The translations under genes and the position numbers were made by a program. Shown piece by piece: positions 9,672 to 19,954 of a stretch of DNA of 64,000 nt. This DNA is from Candidatus Enterococcus willemsii (GTDB lineage Bacteria > Bacillota > Bacilli > Lactobacillales > Enterococcaceae), in NCBI RefSeq assembly GCF_009933335.1, contig NZ_MAEL01000032.1:1-64000 (forward strand), in the 5' to 3' direction. Every line of letters starts with the position of its first letter. The stretch's first letter is position 1. The notes under the pieces are model-generated. The model worked only from the letters and a program-made list of their open reading frames with translations. It had not been told where the DNA came from and searched no databases.

Positions 9672-11237
9672 GTGGCAGAAGAAAACTTTGTCATAGAAAT
9701 GCGGAACATCACCAAAAGTTTCGGAACATTCAAAGCAAATGATCAGATTAATTTGCAAATTCGAAAAGGTGAGATTCATGCATTGCTTGGCGAAAATGGG
9801 GCTGGAAAGTCCACGTTAATGAATGTCTTATCAGGGTTATTGGAACCAACATCAGGCGAAATTTTGATGGATGGCAAGGCGGTGAATATCACAAGTCCTA
9901 CAAAAGCAAACCAGCTGGGGATTGGCATGGTACATCAACATTTTATGCTGGTTGATGCTTTTACAGTAACTGAAAACATCATTTTAGGTAACGAGCCTAA
10001 TCGTTTAGGTGTACTTGACCGTAAAAATGCGCGGAAAGAAATTCAAGAATTGTCGGAACGTTATGGTTTATCGGTCAATCCGGATGCGTACATTCGTGAT
10101 ATTTCAGTTGGAATGCAACAACGTGTGGAAATCCTAAAGACATTGTATCGTGGCGCGGATATTTTAATCTTTGATGAACCAACAGCAGTGCTAACACCAC
10201 AAGAAATTGATGAATTAATTGTCATTATGAAAGGTTTAGTGCGTGAAGGAAAATCAATCATTTTAATTACGCACAAATTAGATGAGATTAAGGCTGTGGC
10301 CGATCGTTGTACTGTTATTCGTCGGGGACAAGGGATTGGTACGGTTGACGTGGTGGATGTTTCTTCACAAGAATTAGCCGATATGATGGTTGGTCGTTCG
10401 GTATCGTTTAAAACGGATAAAAAAGCAGCGAATCCACAAGAAGTCGTTCTTTCTATCGAAAATCTTGTTGTGAAAGAAAATCGTGGTATCGAAGCAGTTA
10501 AGAACTTAAGTTTAACTGTTCATGCAGGTGAAATCGTTGGGATTGCTGGAATTGACGGCAATGGTCAATCGGAGTTAATCCAAGCATTGACTGGTTTGAG
10601 AAAAGTCGAAAGTGGTCGGATTTTATTAGAAGACAAAGATATCACGAATTTACGTCCGCGAAAAATTACTGAAGCGGGCGTCGGACATGTGCCAGAAGAT
10701 CGACATAAATATGGCTTGGTATTAGATATGTCTTTAGCAGAAAACATTGCTCTACAAACCTATTATCAAGAACCATTCAGTAATATGGGAGTTTTAAATT
10801 ATACAGAAATCAATGACCATGCCCGTGATTTGATTCAAGAATTTGATGTGCGGACGGTCAATGAAGTGGTTCCAGCCAAAGCATTATCTGGTGGGAATCA
10901 GCAAAAAGCGATTATTGCTCGTGAAATTTATCGTGACCCAGAATTATTAATTGTTGCGAATCCCACTCGTGGATTAGATGTTGGTGCGATTGAGTTTATT
11001 CATAAACGTTTGATTGAACAACGTGATCGTTTTAAAGCTGTTTTATTAATTAGTTTTGAATTAGAGGAAATTTTAAACGTTTCGGATCGGATTGCAGTCA
11101 TTCATGATGGTGAAATCGTTGGTGTTGTGAAACCAGAAGAAACTTCAGAACAAGAATTAGGCTTATTGATGGCAGGCTCCTCTTTAGAAAAAGCAAAAGA
11201 AGAATTAGCAAAACAGGAGGTGGCAGTCAATGAATGA
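9672..11237 (+). CDS. nupA: Nucleoside ABC importer, fused double ATP-binding protein
   Basis: This cytoplasmic ATPase of 521 residues has two nucleotide-binding domains in one chain, as in RbsA and MglA. Domain 1 has a proper Walker A (GENGAGKST, 40-48), signature SVGMQQRVEIL and Walker B ILIFDEPT. Domain 2 is degenerate in Walker A (GIDGNGQSE, no GKS/T) but keeps LSGGNQQK and the switch region PTRGLDVG, which is normal for this family. I choose GTG 9672, about 11 bases after AAGGGA; an upstream in-frame ATG at 9618 would add an unlikely cysteine-rich tail. Its end overlaps the permease gene by 8 bp. Confidence 0.92.
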   Translation: MAEENFVIEMRNITKSFGTFKANDQINLQIRKGEIHALLGENGAGKSTLMNVLSGLLEPTSGEILMDGKAVNITSPTKANQLGIGMVHQHFMLVDAFTVTENIILGNEPNRLGVLDRKNARKEIQELSERYGLSVNPDAYIRDISVGMQQRVEILKTLYRGADILIFDEPTAVLTPQEIDELIVIMKGLVREGKSIILITHKLDEIKAVADRCTVIRRGQGIGTVDVVDVSSQELADMMVGRSVSFKTDKKAANPQEVVLSIENLVVKENRGIEAVKNLSLTVHAGEIVGIAGIDGNGQSELIQALTGLRKVESGRILLEDKDITNLRPRKITEAGVGHVPEDRHKYGLVLDMSLAENIALQTYYQEPFSNMGVLNYTEINDHARDLIQEFDVRTVNEVVPAKALSGGNQQKAIIAREIYRDPELLIVANPTRGLDVGAIEFIHKRLIEQRDRFKAVLLISFELEEILNVSDRIAVIHDGEIVGVVKPEETSEQELGLLMAGSSLEKAKEELAKQEVAVNE

Positions 11238-12360
11238 TCGTAATGAAAAAATTCGTAATCTACTTGTACCGATTTTATCAGTGGTTATTGGCTTATTATT
11301 AGGTGCAATCATTATGTTGGCGTTTGGCTATAATCCAGTGACTGGTTATAGTTCAATGTTAGATGCAGCATTAGGTACGAAACGTGGGATGGGTGAAACC
11401 TTGCGTCAGGCGACACCATTGATTTTTACGGCATTAGGTTTTTCTGTGGCAAACTCAGCCGGATTTTTCAACATCGGGTTATCCGGACAAGCACTTTGTG
11501 GTTGGATTGTAAGTATTTGGGCGGCATTGGCCTTTCCAGATTTACCGAAAGTTGTTTTGTTGCCACTAGTTGTTATTTTAGGAGCTTTGGCTGGAGCGAT
11601 TGCAGCAGCAATTCCAGGTTTGTTACGTGCATTCTTCGGTACAAGTGAAGTTATTGTAACGATTATGATGAACTATATCTTGCTATATTCAAGTACATTT
11701 ATGTTACAAGATGTGATGCCTGAAAGTTTTCGTTCAAGTTTAGATTCAACGGTACCAATTCCTGAAGGTGCTAGCTTACGCTTGCCTTGGTTAACGCAAT
11801 TTTTTGCTGGCTCACGTGTAAGTAGTGGGTTGTTCTTAGCGTTAGTGATGTTAGTTGTTGTTTGGTTCTTAATGAAGAAAACAACTTTAGGTTATGAAAT
11901 TCGTTCCGTTGGTTTGAATCCATTTGCTTCAGAATATGCGGGGATGAGCAGTAAACGGACAATTGTGTTATCAATGGTAATTTCAGGAGCGTTAGCCGGC
12001 CTTGGTGGTGTGGTGGAAGGTTTAGGAACTTACCACAATTTCTTTGTTCAAACAGCTTCTTTAAGTATTGGTTTCGATGGTATGGCTGTTTCCTTATTAG
12101 GTGGCGGTACCTCAATCGGTATTTTACTTTCAGCATTATTATTCAGTATTCTAAAAATTGGTGGCTTGGGTATGCAGACAGTTGCAGAAGTGCCATTTGA
12201 AATTGTCAATGTGTCAATCGCCTTGATTATTTTCTTTGTTGGTATTAACTTTGTCATTCGTCTAGGATTGGCAAAATTATGGCCAGATAAAAAGCAAGTT
12301 GAAATCGTAGAGACATTAGAGACACCAAGTGATCAAAGTCAAGAAGGGGGAGAATTGTAA
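11230..12360 (+). CDS. nupB: Nucleoside ABC importer permease 1
   Basis: This integral membrane protein has 376 residues and belongs to the branched-chain amino acid/ribose permease type (BPD_transp_2). About eight to ten hydrophobic segments are visible, starting LLVPILSVVIGLLLGAIIML. The conserved cytoplasmic loop reads EIRSVGLNPFASEYAGM, and GLGGVVEGLG follows. It starts inside the ATPase gene, behind AGGAGG, and ends TAATG on the start of the second permease. This points to translational coupling of the three subunits. Confidence 0.92.
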   Translation: MNDRNEKIRNLLVPILSVVIGLLLGAIIMLAFGYNPVTGYSSMLDAALGTKRGMGETLRQATPLIFTALGFSVANSAGFFNIGLSGQALCGWIVSIWAALAFPDLPKVVLLPLVVILGALAGAIAAAIPGLLRAFFGTSEVIVTIMMNYILLYSSTFMLQDVMPESFRSSLDSTVPIPEGASLRLPWLTQFFAGSRVSSGLFLALVMLVVVWFLMKKTTLGYEIRSVGLNPFASEYAGMSSKRTIVLSMVISGALAGLGGVVEGLGTYHNFFVQTASLSIGFDGMAVSLLGGGTSIGILLSALLFSILKIGGLGMQTVAEVPFEIVNVSIALIIFFVGINFVIRLGLAKLWPDKKQVEIVETLETPSDQSQEGGEL

Positions 12361-13316
12361 TGTCAGTAGTCGGATTATTCGCTTTGATTTTAACTTCTAC
12401 CTTAGTATACTCAACTCCTTTGATTTTGACTTCTCTGGGTGGTACATTCTCTGAGCGTAGTGGGATTGTTAATGTAGGATTAGAAGGAATTATGGTTATG
12501 GGTGCCTTTAGTGCGATTGTTTTCAATTTAACAATGGCTAGTTCGCTAGGCGCATGGACCCCATGGCTTGGTATCTTAGTTGGTGGTGCGGTTGGTGTGT
12601 TGTTTTCTTTACTCCATGCTGTGGCAACAGTTAGCTTCCGTGCCGATCATATTATTAGTGGGACAGTGATTAACTTGATGGCACCGGCTTTAGGTGTGTT
12701 TTTAATTAAAGCTTGGTATGGAAAAGGGCAAACGGATAATATTTCCTATAATTTAGGATATTATTCTTTCCCAGTGTTAAAAGATATTCCGGTCATTGGT
12801 GAAATTTTCTTTAGAAATACCTTTTTACCAGCGTATTTAGCGATTTTAGTAGCGGTGCTTTCTTGGTATATTATCTTTAAAACGCGCTTTGGTTTACGCT
12901 TGCGTTCTGTTGGTGAAAACCCACAAGCTGCGGATACGTTGGGAATCAATGTTTATAAATTCCGCTATGCTGGTGTATTAATTTCTGGTTTATTAGGTGG
13001 TATGGGTGGTGCAATTTTCGCTCAGTCTATCTCAGGAAACTTCTCGGTCGGCACGATTGTCGGACAAGGGTTTATCTCAATGGCTGCGATGATTTTTGGT
13101 AAATGGAATCCATTAGGAGCGATGGGCGCAGCATTGTTCTTCGGTTTTGCTCAAAGTTTGAGTATTATCGGAGCGCAGTTGCCAGTTATTTCTGCTATTC
13201 CATCCGTCTTACTACAAATTGCGCCATATCTATTAACAATTATCGTGTTAGTTTTATTCCTAGGAAAATCTTCAGGACCAAAAGCTGGCGGTAAAAATTA
13301 TATTAAATCAAAATAA
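12360..13316 (+). CDS. nupC: Nucleoside ABC importer permease 2
   Basis: The second membrane subunit has 318 residues of the same permease family and carries the matching loop LRSVGENPQAADTLGIN. It overlaps the previous stop by one base (TAATG). With the two lipoproteins, the fused ATPase and permease 1 it completes a NupABC-BmpA type importer, as characterised in Lactococcus, and NupNOPQ in Bacillus. A hairpin terminator follows. Confidence 0.92.
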   Translation: MSVVGLFALILTSTLVYSTPLILTSLGGTFSERSGIVNVGLEGIMVMGAFSAIVFNLTMASSLGAWTPWLGILVGGAVGVLFSLLHAVATVSFRADHIISGTVINLMAPALGVFLIKAWYGKGQTDNISYNLGYYSFPVLKDIPVIGEIFFRNTFLPAYLAILVAVLSWYIIFKTRFGLRLRSVGENPQAADTLGINVYKFRYAGVLISGLLGGMGGAIFAQSISGNFSVGTIVGQGFISMAAMIFGKWNPLGAMGAALFFGFAQSLSIIGAQLPVISAIPSVLLQIAPYLLTIIVLVLFLGKSSGPKAGGKNYIKSK

Positions 13317-13324
13317 TGTTTATC

Positions 13325-13369
13325 AAAGGGTGGGACTAAGGGACAATGTTGCTTTGTCCTGCCTTTTTC
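13325..13369 (+). terminator. Terminator after the nucleoside importer
   Basis: GGGACAA (13340-13346) pairs with TTGTCCT (13354-13360), and AAAGG/CCTTT closes outside it. A TTTTTC tail follows. deoB begins 45 bp later, so it either has its own promoter or depends on read-through. Confidence 0.6.
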
Positions 13370-13413
13370 AATAAAATAGTGTTAGGATAAACTTAAGAAA
13401 GTAGGTTGAGAAG

Positions 13414-14580
13414 ATGTTTAAACGAGTACATTTAATCGTCATGGATTCTGTGGGAATTGGGGAAGCTCCTGATGCAGATAAATTCAATGACAAAGGTGCG
13501 GATACATTAGGTCATATTGCTGAAGAAGCTGGATTAACCATTCCGCATTTGGAACAATTAGGTCTAGGTACGATTCGTCCGTTAGAAGGCGTGCAAGCTG
13601 TGGAAGATCATCAAGGGTATGCGACTAAGTTAGAAGAAATCTCTGTTGGTAAAGATACTATGACAGGGCACTGGGAAATCATGGGCTTGGATATTCAAAC
13701 ACCATTCCGTGTTTTTCCAGAAGGATTTCCAGAAGAGTTATTAAAGAAAATTGAAGAATTTTCTGGTCGTAAAATTGTCTGCAACTTACCTTATTCAGGA
13801 ACGGCAGTTATTGACGATTACGGCAAACACCAAATGGAAACAGGGGATTTAATTGTCTATACATCAGCAGATCCTGTTTTACAAATTGCAGCACATGAAG
13901 ACATTATTCCGTTGGAAGAATTGTATCGTATTTGTGAATACACTCGTGAAATCACCAAAGATGATCCATACATGATCGGTCGTATTATTGCGCGTCCGTA
14001 TGTAGGTGAACCAGGAAACTTCAAACGTACAAGCAACCGTCATGATTACGCCTTGGATCCATTTGGTAAAACAGTCTTAGATTCATTGAAAGACAACGGC
14101 AAAGATGTGATTGCAGTTGGGAAAATCAATGATATTTTCAACGGACAAGGAATTACTGAATTTGTTCGTACAAAAGACAATATGGACGGCGTAGACAAAT
14201 TATTAGAAGTCATGAAAAAAGATTTTACAGGGCTAAGTTTTACGAACCTTGTTGATTTCGATGCGTTATTTGGGCACCGTCGCGATGTCGAAGGGTATGC
14301 TCGTGCAATTGAAGATTTCGATGGCCGCATCTCAGAAATTTTAGCAGCCATGGAAGAAGATGACTTGCTAATGATTACCGCAGACCATGGGAACGACCCA
14401 ACTTTCCCAGGGACCGATCATACAAGAGAATATGTGCCATTGCTAGTTTATAGCAAAAAGTTTGCAGGACAAGGCAAATTGCCACAAGGATTTTATGCAG
14501 ATATTTCTGCAACGATTGCGGAGAACTTTGGTGTGCCAGCCACTGAAAATGGTGAAAGTTTCTTAAACAATTTAAAATAG
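13414..14580 (+). CDS. deoB: Phosphopentomutase
   Basis: DeoB converts (deoxy)ribose-1-phosphate to the 5-phosphate, linking the nucleoside phosphorylases to DeoC and the pentose phosphate pathway. The 388-residue protein has the alkaline phosphatase fold with two Mn ions. Metal ligands begin at Asp11 in [12 protein letters not shown], the phosphorylated threonine is in DTMTGHWE (81-88), and [18 protein letters not shown] carries further ligands. A weak AGTAGGTTGAGAAG site precedes the ATG. punA follows 10 bp after the stop. Confidence 0.96.
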   Translation: MFKRVHLIVMDSVGIGEAPDADKFNDKGADTLGHIAEEAGLTIPHLEQLGLGTIRPLEGVQAVEDHQGYATKLEEISVGKDTMTGHWEIMGLDIQTPFRVFPEGFPEELLKKIEEFSGRKIVCNLPYSGTAVIDDYGKHQMETGDLIVYTSADPVLQIAAHEDIIPLEELYRICEYTREITKDDPYMIGRIIARPYVGEPGNFKRTSNRHDYALDPFGKTVLDSLKDNGKDVIAVGKINDIFNGQGITEFVRTKDNMDGVDKLLEVMKKDFTGLSFTNLVDFDALFGHRRDVEGYARAIEDFDGRISEILAAMEEDDLLMITADHGNDPTFPGTDHTREYVPLLVYSKKFAGQGKLPQGFYADISATIAENFGVPATENGESFLNNLK

Positions 14581-14590
14581 GAGTGACGAC

Positions 14591-15409
14591 ATGACAAAAT
14601 TACAAGAGCAACTAGTAGACACAACCAAGTTTTTGAAAGAACAGGGCGTCAAAGAGATTGAGTTTGGTTTAATTTTAGGTTCAGGTTTAGGTGAATTAGC
14701 AGATGAGATTGAAAATGCAATTGTGATTCCTTACCATGATATTCCTCATTTTCCAGTATCGACTGTTGTTGGCCATGCGGGGCAATTAGTTTACGGTACA
14801 TTATCAGGTAAAAAAGTATTAGCGATGCAAGGTCGTTTCCACTATTATGAAGGACATTCTATGCAAACAGTGACTTATCCAGTCCGTGTCATGGCAGCAA
14901 TGGATGCTCATTCGATGATTGTGACAAACGCATGTGGTGGCGTGAATGAAACATTTGCACCAGGTGACCTAATGCTGATTACTGACCACATTAATTATAC
15001 TGGTGATAATCCATTAATTGGAGAAAACGTAGAGGAAATGGGTCCACGCTTCCCTGACATGAGTCATGCCTATACACCAGAATATCGTGACATTGCCAAA
15101 GAAGTGGGCGCTAAGAAAGGTCTGCATCTTAAAGAAGGTGTTTACATGGGATGGTCTGGTCCAACATATGAAACACCAGCTGAAGTTCGTATGTCACGTA
15201 TTATTGGGGCAGATGCTGTGGGGATGTCAACTGTTCCTGAAGTGATTGTAGCTGCTCATAGTGGTTTGAAAGTCTTAGGTATCTCATGTATTACGAACTT
15301 AGCTGCTGGCATGCAAGCGAGCTTGAATCATGCAGAAGTAGTAGAAACAACAGAACGTGTCAAAGCAGAATTTAAAGCGTTAATTAAAGAAACATTAAGC
15401 GCGTTATAA
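14591..15409 (+). CDS. punA: Purine-nucleoside phosphorylase (trimeric type)
   Basis: This enzyme phosphorolyses (deoxy)guanosine and (deoxy)inosine. The 272-residue length and the motifs GSGLGELA (30-37), GRFHYYEGH (81-89) and [10 protein letters not shown] mark the low-molecular-mass trimeric PNP family. It sits between deoB and deoD with tight spacing. The cell therefore has both PNP types side by side, the other being the hexameric DeoD, which handles adenosine better. Confidence 0.95.
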   Translation: MTKLQEQLVDTTKFLKEQGVKEIEFGLILGSGLGELADEIENAIVIPYHDIPHFPVSTVVGHAGQLVYGTLSGKKVLAMQGRFHYYEGHSMQTVTYPVRVMAAMDAHSMIVTNACGGVNETFAPGDLMLITDHINYTGDNPLIGENVEEMGPRFPDMSHAYTPEYRDIAKEVGAKKGLHLKEGVYMGWSGPTYETPAEVRMSRIIGADAVGMSTVPEVIVAAHSGLKVLGISCITNLAAGMQASLNHAEVVETTERVKAEFKALIKETLSAL

Positions 15410-15428
15410 TAGACAAGGAGCGGAGAGA

Positions 15429-16133
15429 ATGAGCGTCCATATTGAAGCACAAGTCGGTGAAATTGCCGATAAAATTTTGTTACCAGGAGATCCGTTACGT
15501 GCAAAATACATTGCTGAAACTTTTTTAGAAGATCCAATTTGTTATAACAATGTTCGTGGGATGTTGGGTTATACCGGTGTCTATAAAGGCGAACGTATCT
15601 CAGTTCAAGGGACTGGAATGGGTATGCCATCAGCAACTATTTACGCCCACGAACTAATCAATTCTTATGATGTGAAAAAATTAATTCGTGTAGGAACGTG
15701 TGGTGCGATTTCTAAAGATGTTCATGTACGTGACTTAGTAATTGCCCAAGGTGCAGTAACGAGTTCATCAATGATTCAAAAGAATTTTAACCAATTTAAT
15801 TTTGCGCCAATTGCTGATTTTCAACTATTGAAAACAGCGTATGAGATTGCCCAAGAACAAGGATTCACAACGCATGTCGGCAATATTTTGTCAGAAGATA
15901 GTTTTTACAAAGATGACATGACAGAAACATTGAAATTGGCCGAATTAGGTGTAATGGGTGTCGAGATGGAAGCTGCTGCGTTGTACTATTTAGGTGCGAA
16001 GTTCCATGTCCAAACATTAGCTATTTGTACAGTCAGTGATCATATTATCACTGGGGAAGAAACAACTGCTGAAGAACGCCAAACAACATTTGATGATATG
16101 ATTAAAGTTGGGTTGGAAACAGCGATTAAATAA
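15429..16133 (+). CDS. deoD: Purine-nucleoside phosphorylase (hexameric, DeoD type)
   Basis: DeoD phosphorolyses adenosine, inosine and guanosine and their deoxy forms. The 234-residue protein starts [30 protein letters not shown], with the phosphate-binding GDPLR near residue 20. GTGMGMPSA is at 61-69, the ribose-contact VEMEAA at 177-182, and the catalytic Asp is in TVSDHI. It is the last gene of the salvage cassette and is followed by a clear terminator. Confidence 0.96.
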   Translation: MSVHIEAQVGEIADKILLPGDPLRAKYIAETFLEDPICYNNVRGMLGYTGVYKGERISVQGTGMGMPSATIYAHELINSYDVKKLIRVGTCGAISKDVHVRDLVIAQGAVTSSSMIQKNFNQFNFAPIADFQLLKTAYEIAQEQGFTTHVGNILSEDSFYKDDMTETLKLAELGVMGVEMEAAALYYLGAKFHVQTLAICTVSDHIITGEETTAEERQTTFDDMIKVGLETAIK

Positions 16134-16138
16134 ACAAT

Positions 16139-16169
16139 AAAAGATTGGAGATTTCTTCAATCTTTTTTG
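16139..16169 (+). terminator. Terminator after deoD
   Basis: AAAAGATTG (16139-16147) pairs perfectly with CAATCTTTT (16158-16166) around a 10-base loop and runs into T residues. It ends the deoB-punA-deoD unit. Confidence 0.75.
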
Positions 16170-16194
16170 TATTTACAATTAAGGAGGAATTTTG

Positions 16195-17385
16195 ATGGAA
16201 AACTTTAACTTTCATGTGACAACCGATATTCGTTTTGGAAAAGACCGTTTATCCGAATTGCCTGAAGTATTAAATGTTTTTGGAAAAAAAGTGCTACTTG
16301 TTTATGGTGGTGGAAGTATTAAGCGTAATGGATTATATGATAGAGTGGTTCAATTACTAACCGATAATGGTAGTACAATTGTTGAGCTGTCAGGAGTAGA
16401 ACCAAATCCACGAATTGAAACAGTAACAAAAGGTGCTCAGCTATGTAGAGCGCATCAAATCGATGTGATTTTAGCTGTTGGTGGTGGCTCTGTAATTGAT
16501 TGTAGTAAAGCAATTGCTGGCGGAACCTTTGTTGAAGGTGACTTGTGGGAAAATCTGGTTTTGAAACGTCGCTATAATGGACCAGCGCTACCATTAGTAA
16601 CTATTTTGACATTAGCAGCCACTGGTAGTGAAATGAACAGTGGTGGGGTCATCTCCAATATGGCAACCCAACAAAAATTAGGAATGGGTGGTAAAAACTT
16701 ATTACCAAAAGCCTCGTTCTTAGATCCAACGAATACGTTTACGGTGAATGCTTATCAAACCACAGCCGGTTCGGCAGATATTTTTAGTCATTTGATGGAG
16801 AATTATTTTAATGCCACTCCGGGAACGGATGTACAGGATGGCGTAGCAGAAGGTTTGATGAAAACAGTGATTAAAAATTTACCGATTGCATTAAAAGATC
16901 CTGAAAATTATGATGCACGTGCTAATTTAATGTGGGCGAGTACCTTAGCGTTAAACGGTTTAACAGGAAGTGGCAAGCAAGGAACTTGGTCTTGTCATGC
17001 CATGGAGCATGAATTGAGTGCTTTTTATGATATTACGCATGGAATGGGCTTAGCTATTTTAACCCCGCGTTGGATGGCGCACATTTTAAATGACGTAACA
17101 GTGCCAAAATTTGCCCGTTTTGCTAAAGAAGTCTGGGGCATTCAAGACGAAAACCCGGAGCAAGCTGCGAAGAAAGGTATCCAAGCACTATATGACTTTT
17201 TCTTAGAAAATGGGGTGCCAATGACGTTACCAGCAGTTGGTATTGACACGGAAAAAGATTTTGAAAAAATGGCCCAACAAGCGGTCGCTCACAGTACCAT
17301 TGCTACAAGTGCCTTTGTACCATTGAGTGAAAAAGATGTTGTTGCTATTTATCAAGCGTGTATGAGTGAATCAACATTTGTATAA
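16195..17385 (+). CDS. Iron-containing alcohol dehydrogenase (YugJ/butanol dehydrogenase type)
   Basis: A 396-residue group III alcohol dehydrogenase. The nucleotide-binding GGGSVID is at 96-102 and the metal ligands are probably Asp195, His199, His268 and His282. The start is ATG 16195 behind AAGGAGG. Members of this branch reduce aldehydes with NADH or NADPH. One reading is disposal of the acetaldehyde made by DeoC, but a general fermentative role is just as possible. It forms its own unit between two terminators. Confidence 0.88.
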   Translation: MENFNFHVTTDIRFGKDRLSELPEVLNVFGKKVLLVYGGGSIKRNGLYDRVVQLLTDNGSTIVELSGVEPNPRIETVTKGAQLCRAHQIDVILAVGGGSVIDCSKAIAGGTFVEGDLWENLVLKRRYNGPALPLVTILTLAATGSEMNSGGVISNMATQQKLGMGGKNLLPKASFLDPTNTFTVNAYQTTAGSADIFSHLMENYFNATPGTDVQDGVAEGLMKTVIKNLPIALKDPENYDARANLMWASTLALNGLTGSGKQGTWSCHAMEHELSAFYDITHGMGLAILTPRWMAHILNDVTVPKFARFAKEVWGIQDENPEQAAKKGIQALYDFFLENGVPMTLPAVGIDTEKDFEKMAQQAVAHSTIATSAFVPLSEKDVVAIYQACMSESTFV

Positions 17386-17388
17386 ATG

Positions 17389-17424
17389 AAAATCCCCTCG
17401 ACCTAATGTGGCCGAGGGGATTTT
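17389..17424. terminator. Bidirectional terminator between the alcohol dehydrogenase and gpmA
   Basis: AAAATCCCCTCG (17389-17400) pairs perfectly with CGAGGGGATTTT (17413-17424). The A and T runs on either side let it work for the convergent genes on both strands. Confidence 0.85.
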
Positions 17425-17432
17425 CTATTCTC

Positions 17433-18101
17433 TTATAAATAATATTTTTCAATTACTGTCAAATCATCATTTAATTCATAAACAAGTGGTTTACCCGTTG
17501 GAATTTCTAAGTCCATGATATCTTCATCAGAAATACCTTCAATGTGTTTTGCTAAGGCACGTAAAGAGTTACCATGTGCAGCAACTAAAACTGTTTTACC
17601 ATCTAATAAAGCTGGGGCAATTTGATCTTGCCAGAATGGCAATGCGCGTTCTAACGTTACTTTTAAGTTTTCTCCACCAGGAACATCACGAGGGTCTAAG
17701 TTTGCATAGCGACGATCTGGAGTAGCGTCAGATAATGGAGGTAACGTATCGTATGAACGACGCCAGATGTGAACTTGTTCGTCACCATATTTATCACGAG
17801 TTGCTTGTTTGTTTAATCCTTGTAACGCACCATAATGGCGTTCGTTTAAGCGCCAAGACTTGATTGTAGGCACCCATAATTGATCAGAGTACTCTAAAAT
17901 GTAGTTACAAGTTTTGATAGCACGAGTTAATACGGAAGTATAAGCAATATCGAATTCGATGCCTGCTTCTTTAATTTTACGGCCACCTTCTTTAGCTTCT
18001 TCTACACCTTCTGGGGCTAAGTCAACATCTGCCCAGCCAGTAAACTGATCTAATTTGTTCCATTCACTTAATCCATGACGAGAAAATACTAATTTTGGCA
18101 T
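17433..18101 (-). CDS. gpmA: 2,3-bisphosphoglycerate-dependent phosphoglycerate mutase
   Basis: GpmA interconverts 3- and 2-phosphoglycerate in glycolysis, using a phosphohistidine intermediate. The protein is 222 residues from ATG 18101, which follows AAGGAG; a longer in-frame start at 18200 lacks a ribosome site. The catalytic His9 is in [10 protein letters not shown], the second histidine is in [11 protein letters not shown], and RHYGALQG is typical. A non-homologous mutase, gpmI, is transcribed divergently 289 bp away. Confidence 0.95.
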   Translation of the reverse strand: MPKLVFSRHGLSEWNKLDQFTGWADVDLAPEGVEEAKEGGRKIKEAGIEFDIAYTSVLTRAIKTCNYILEYSDQLWVPTIKSWRLNERHYGALQGLNKQATRDKYGDEQVHIWRRSYDTLPPLSDATPDRRYANLDPRDVPGGENLKVTLERALPFWQDQIAPALLDGKTVLVAAHGNSLRALAKHIEGISDEDIMDLEIPTGKPLVYELNDDLTVIEKYYL

Positions 18102-18147
18102 ATAAAAATCTCCTTTATACATATAATTAAAATTCCGTTTCATATTT

Positions 18148-18178
18148 ATTATACACCTGATGTCTGGATAATTGCCAA
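18148..18178 (-). promoter_or_regulatory. Probable gpmA promoter
   Basis: On the minus strand TTGGCA (18178-18173) and a perfect TATAAT (18153-18148) stand 19 bp apart. The spacing is a little long, but the -10 is strong and the gpmA start is about 47 bp further on. Confidence 0.5.
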
Positions 18179-18248
18179 TATTTCTATTATTAGGTGGCAA
18201 TTATTGTGATTAGCAAACTATTTTTTATTAAAAACACCACAAGGGTAT

Positions 18249-18277
18249 TTTACTAACAAACTAATTAATGATATTAT
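18249..18277 (+). promoter_or_regulatory. Probable gpmI promoter
   Basis: TTTACT (18249-18254) and TATTAT (18272-18277) have a 17-bp spacer. The transcript would start near 18284 and carry a leader of about 107 nt that can fold: GCTGA 18284-18288 with TCAGC 18331-18335, and CCTTT with AAAGG inside. Confidence 0.5.
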
Positions 18278-18390
18278 AGTAACGCTGAATATACGTCTGT
18301 AGAGGACCTTTTATACAAAGGAATTAAAACTCAGCAAGCAGTGCATATTTTTATAAAATGTAGATGAAAAACACAGAAAGTAGGAGCAAA

Positions 18391-19914
18391 ATGCAAAAGA
18401 AACCTGTAATTTTAATGATTTTAGACGGTTATGGATTAAGAGATGAAACAGTCGGAAACGCTGTTGCATTAGCTGACACACCAAATTTTGATAAATACTG
18501 GAAAAACTACCCTCACAGTACATTAAAAGCATCTGGACTAGATGTAGGTCTGCCAGAAGGGCAAATGGGTAATTCTGAAGTAGGGCATACAAATATTGGT
18601 GCTGGACGTATTGTGTACCAAAGCTTAACTCGTATTGATAAATCTATTTCAGATGGTGATTTTTCAACACAACAAGTGATGTTAAATGTGTTTGATCACG
18701 TGAAAAAGAATCAATCAAACTTACACTTAATGGGATTGGTTTCAGATGGTGGTGTGCACAGTCATATCAATCATTTATTTGCTTTAATTGAAGAAGCAAA
18801 GAAACATGAAGTGCCTGTATTCATCGATGTTATCTTGGATGGTCGTGACGTATCGCCAACTTCTGGTATCAAATATGTCAAAGAACTACAAGCGAAACTA
18901 GCTGAATTAAACTATGGTAAAATTTCTTCTATCTCAGGAAGATACTATGCAATGGACCGTGACAAACGTTGGGAACGTGTGGAACAATATTACAACGTTG
19001 CTGTTCATGGCGAAGGTCAAACAGGAACAGATGCCGCAGAAATCGTTGAAAAAAGCTATGAAGCTGGTGTAACAGATGAATTCTTATTACCAACAGTTCT
19101 TGTAGAAAATGGTCAACCAGTTGCACCAATTTCAGACAATGATGGTGTGTTATTCTTCAATTTCCGTCCAGATCGTGCATTACAAATGTCTCAAGCATTA
19201 ACTGAAACGGACTGGGAGCATTTTGATCGCGGTGAAGCACCTAAAAACGTAAAATTAGTGACAATGACTCGCTATGCAGATACGTTGGATTGTGAAGTAA
19301 TCTTCCCGCCAATTTCAATGGATAATGTATTAGGGAAAGTGCTTGAAACAAATGGCATGAATCAATTAAGAATTGCAGAAACAGAAAAATATCCACACGT
19401 AACCTTCTTCTTTAATGGTGGTTCAAATGATGTCTTTACAGGCGAAGAACGTATCTTAATTAACTCACCAAAAGTTGCAACATACGACTTGCAACCTGAA
19501 ATGAGCATTTATGAAGTCACAGATGCATTAGTAAATGCCATCAATGAAGACAAATACGAAGCGATTATTTTGAACTTTGCAAACCCTGATATGGTTGGTC
19601 ACTCTGGCATGGTAGAACCAACAATCAAAGCTATTGAAGCGGTAGATGAATGTCTAGGACGCGTTGTAGAAACAATTTTAGGCAAAGAAGGTTTTGCAAT
19701 CATTACTGCAGACCACGGAAATTCAGAAACATTAATCGATGAAACTGGCAATCCACATACAGCACATACAACAGTGCCAGTACCAGTTATCGTTACAAAA
19801 GATGAAGTTGAATTACGAACGGATGGTCGTCTAGCAGACTTAGCGCCAACAATGTTAGATTTATTAGACATTGAGTTACCTGCTGAAATGACTGGTGAAA
19901 GTTTAATTAAATAG
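18391..19914 (+). CDS. gpmI: 2,3-bisphosphoglycerate-independent phosphoglycerate mutase
   Basis: GpmI catalyses the same step as GpmA with a phosphoserine intermediate and two Mn ions. The 507-residue protein has the alkaline phosphatase fold. The metal ligand Asp12 is in LDGYGLR, the nucleophile Ser62 is in [10 protein letters not shown], and ADHGNSE carries later ligands. I take ATG 18391 behind TAGGAG instead of the in-frame ATG at 18364. It stands alone, not in a gap-pgk-tpi-eno cluster. Confidence 0.95.
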   Translation: MQKKPVILMILDGYGLRDETVGNAVALADTPNFDKYWKNYPHSTLKASGLDVGLPEGQMGNSEVGHTNIGAGRIVYQSLTRIDKSISDGDFSTQQVMLNVFDHVKKNQSNLHLMGLVSDGGVHSHINHLFALIEEAKKHEVPVFIDVILDGRDVSPTSGIKYVKELQAKLAELNYGKISSISGRYYAMDRDKRWERVEQYYNVAVHGEGQTGTDAAEIVEKSYEAGVTDEFLLPTVLVENGQPVAPISDNDGVLFFNFRPDRALQMSQALTETDWEHFDRGEAPKNVKLVTMTRYADTLDCEVIFPPISMDNVLGKVLETNGMNQLRIAETEKYPHVTFFFNGGSNDVFTGEERILINSPKVATYDLQPEMSIYEVTDALVNAINEDKYEAIILNFANPDMVGHSGMVEPTIKAIEAVDECLGRVVETILGKEGFAIITADHGNSETLIDETGNPHTAHTTVPVPVIVTKDEVELRTDGRLADLAPTMLDLLDIELPAEMTGESLIK

Positions 19915-19917
19915 AAC

Positions 19918-19952
19918 AAAAAAACCAAAATCGATTCGATTTTGGTTTTTTC
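19918..19952. terminator. Bidirectional terminator between gpmI and the recombinase-like gene
   Basis: AAAAAACCAAAATCGA and TCGATTTTGGTTTTTT form a near-perfect long palindrome between two convergent stops, with A and T runs for both strands. Confidence 0.85.
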
Positions 19953-19954
19953 TC

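Noticed and set aside
11771-12136. Open frame of 121 codons on the minus strand
   Set aside because: It is a shadow of the nucleoside permease gene with skewed composition and no ribosome site.
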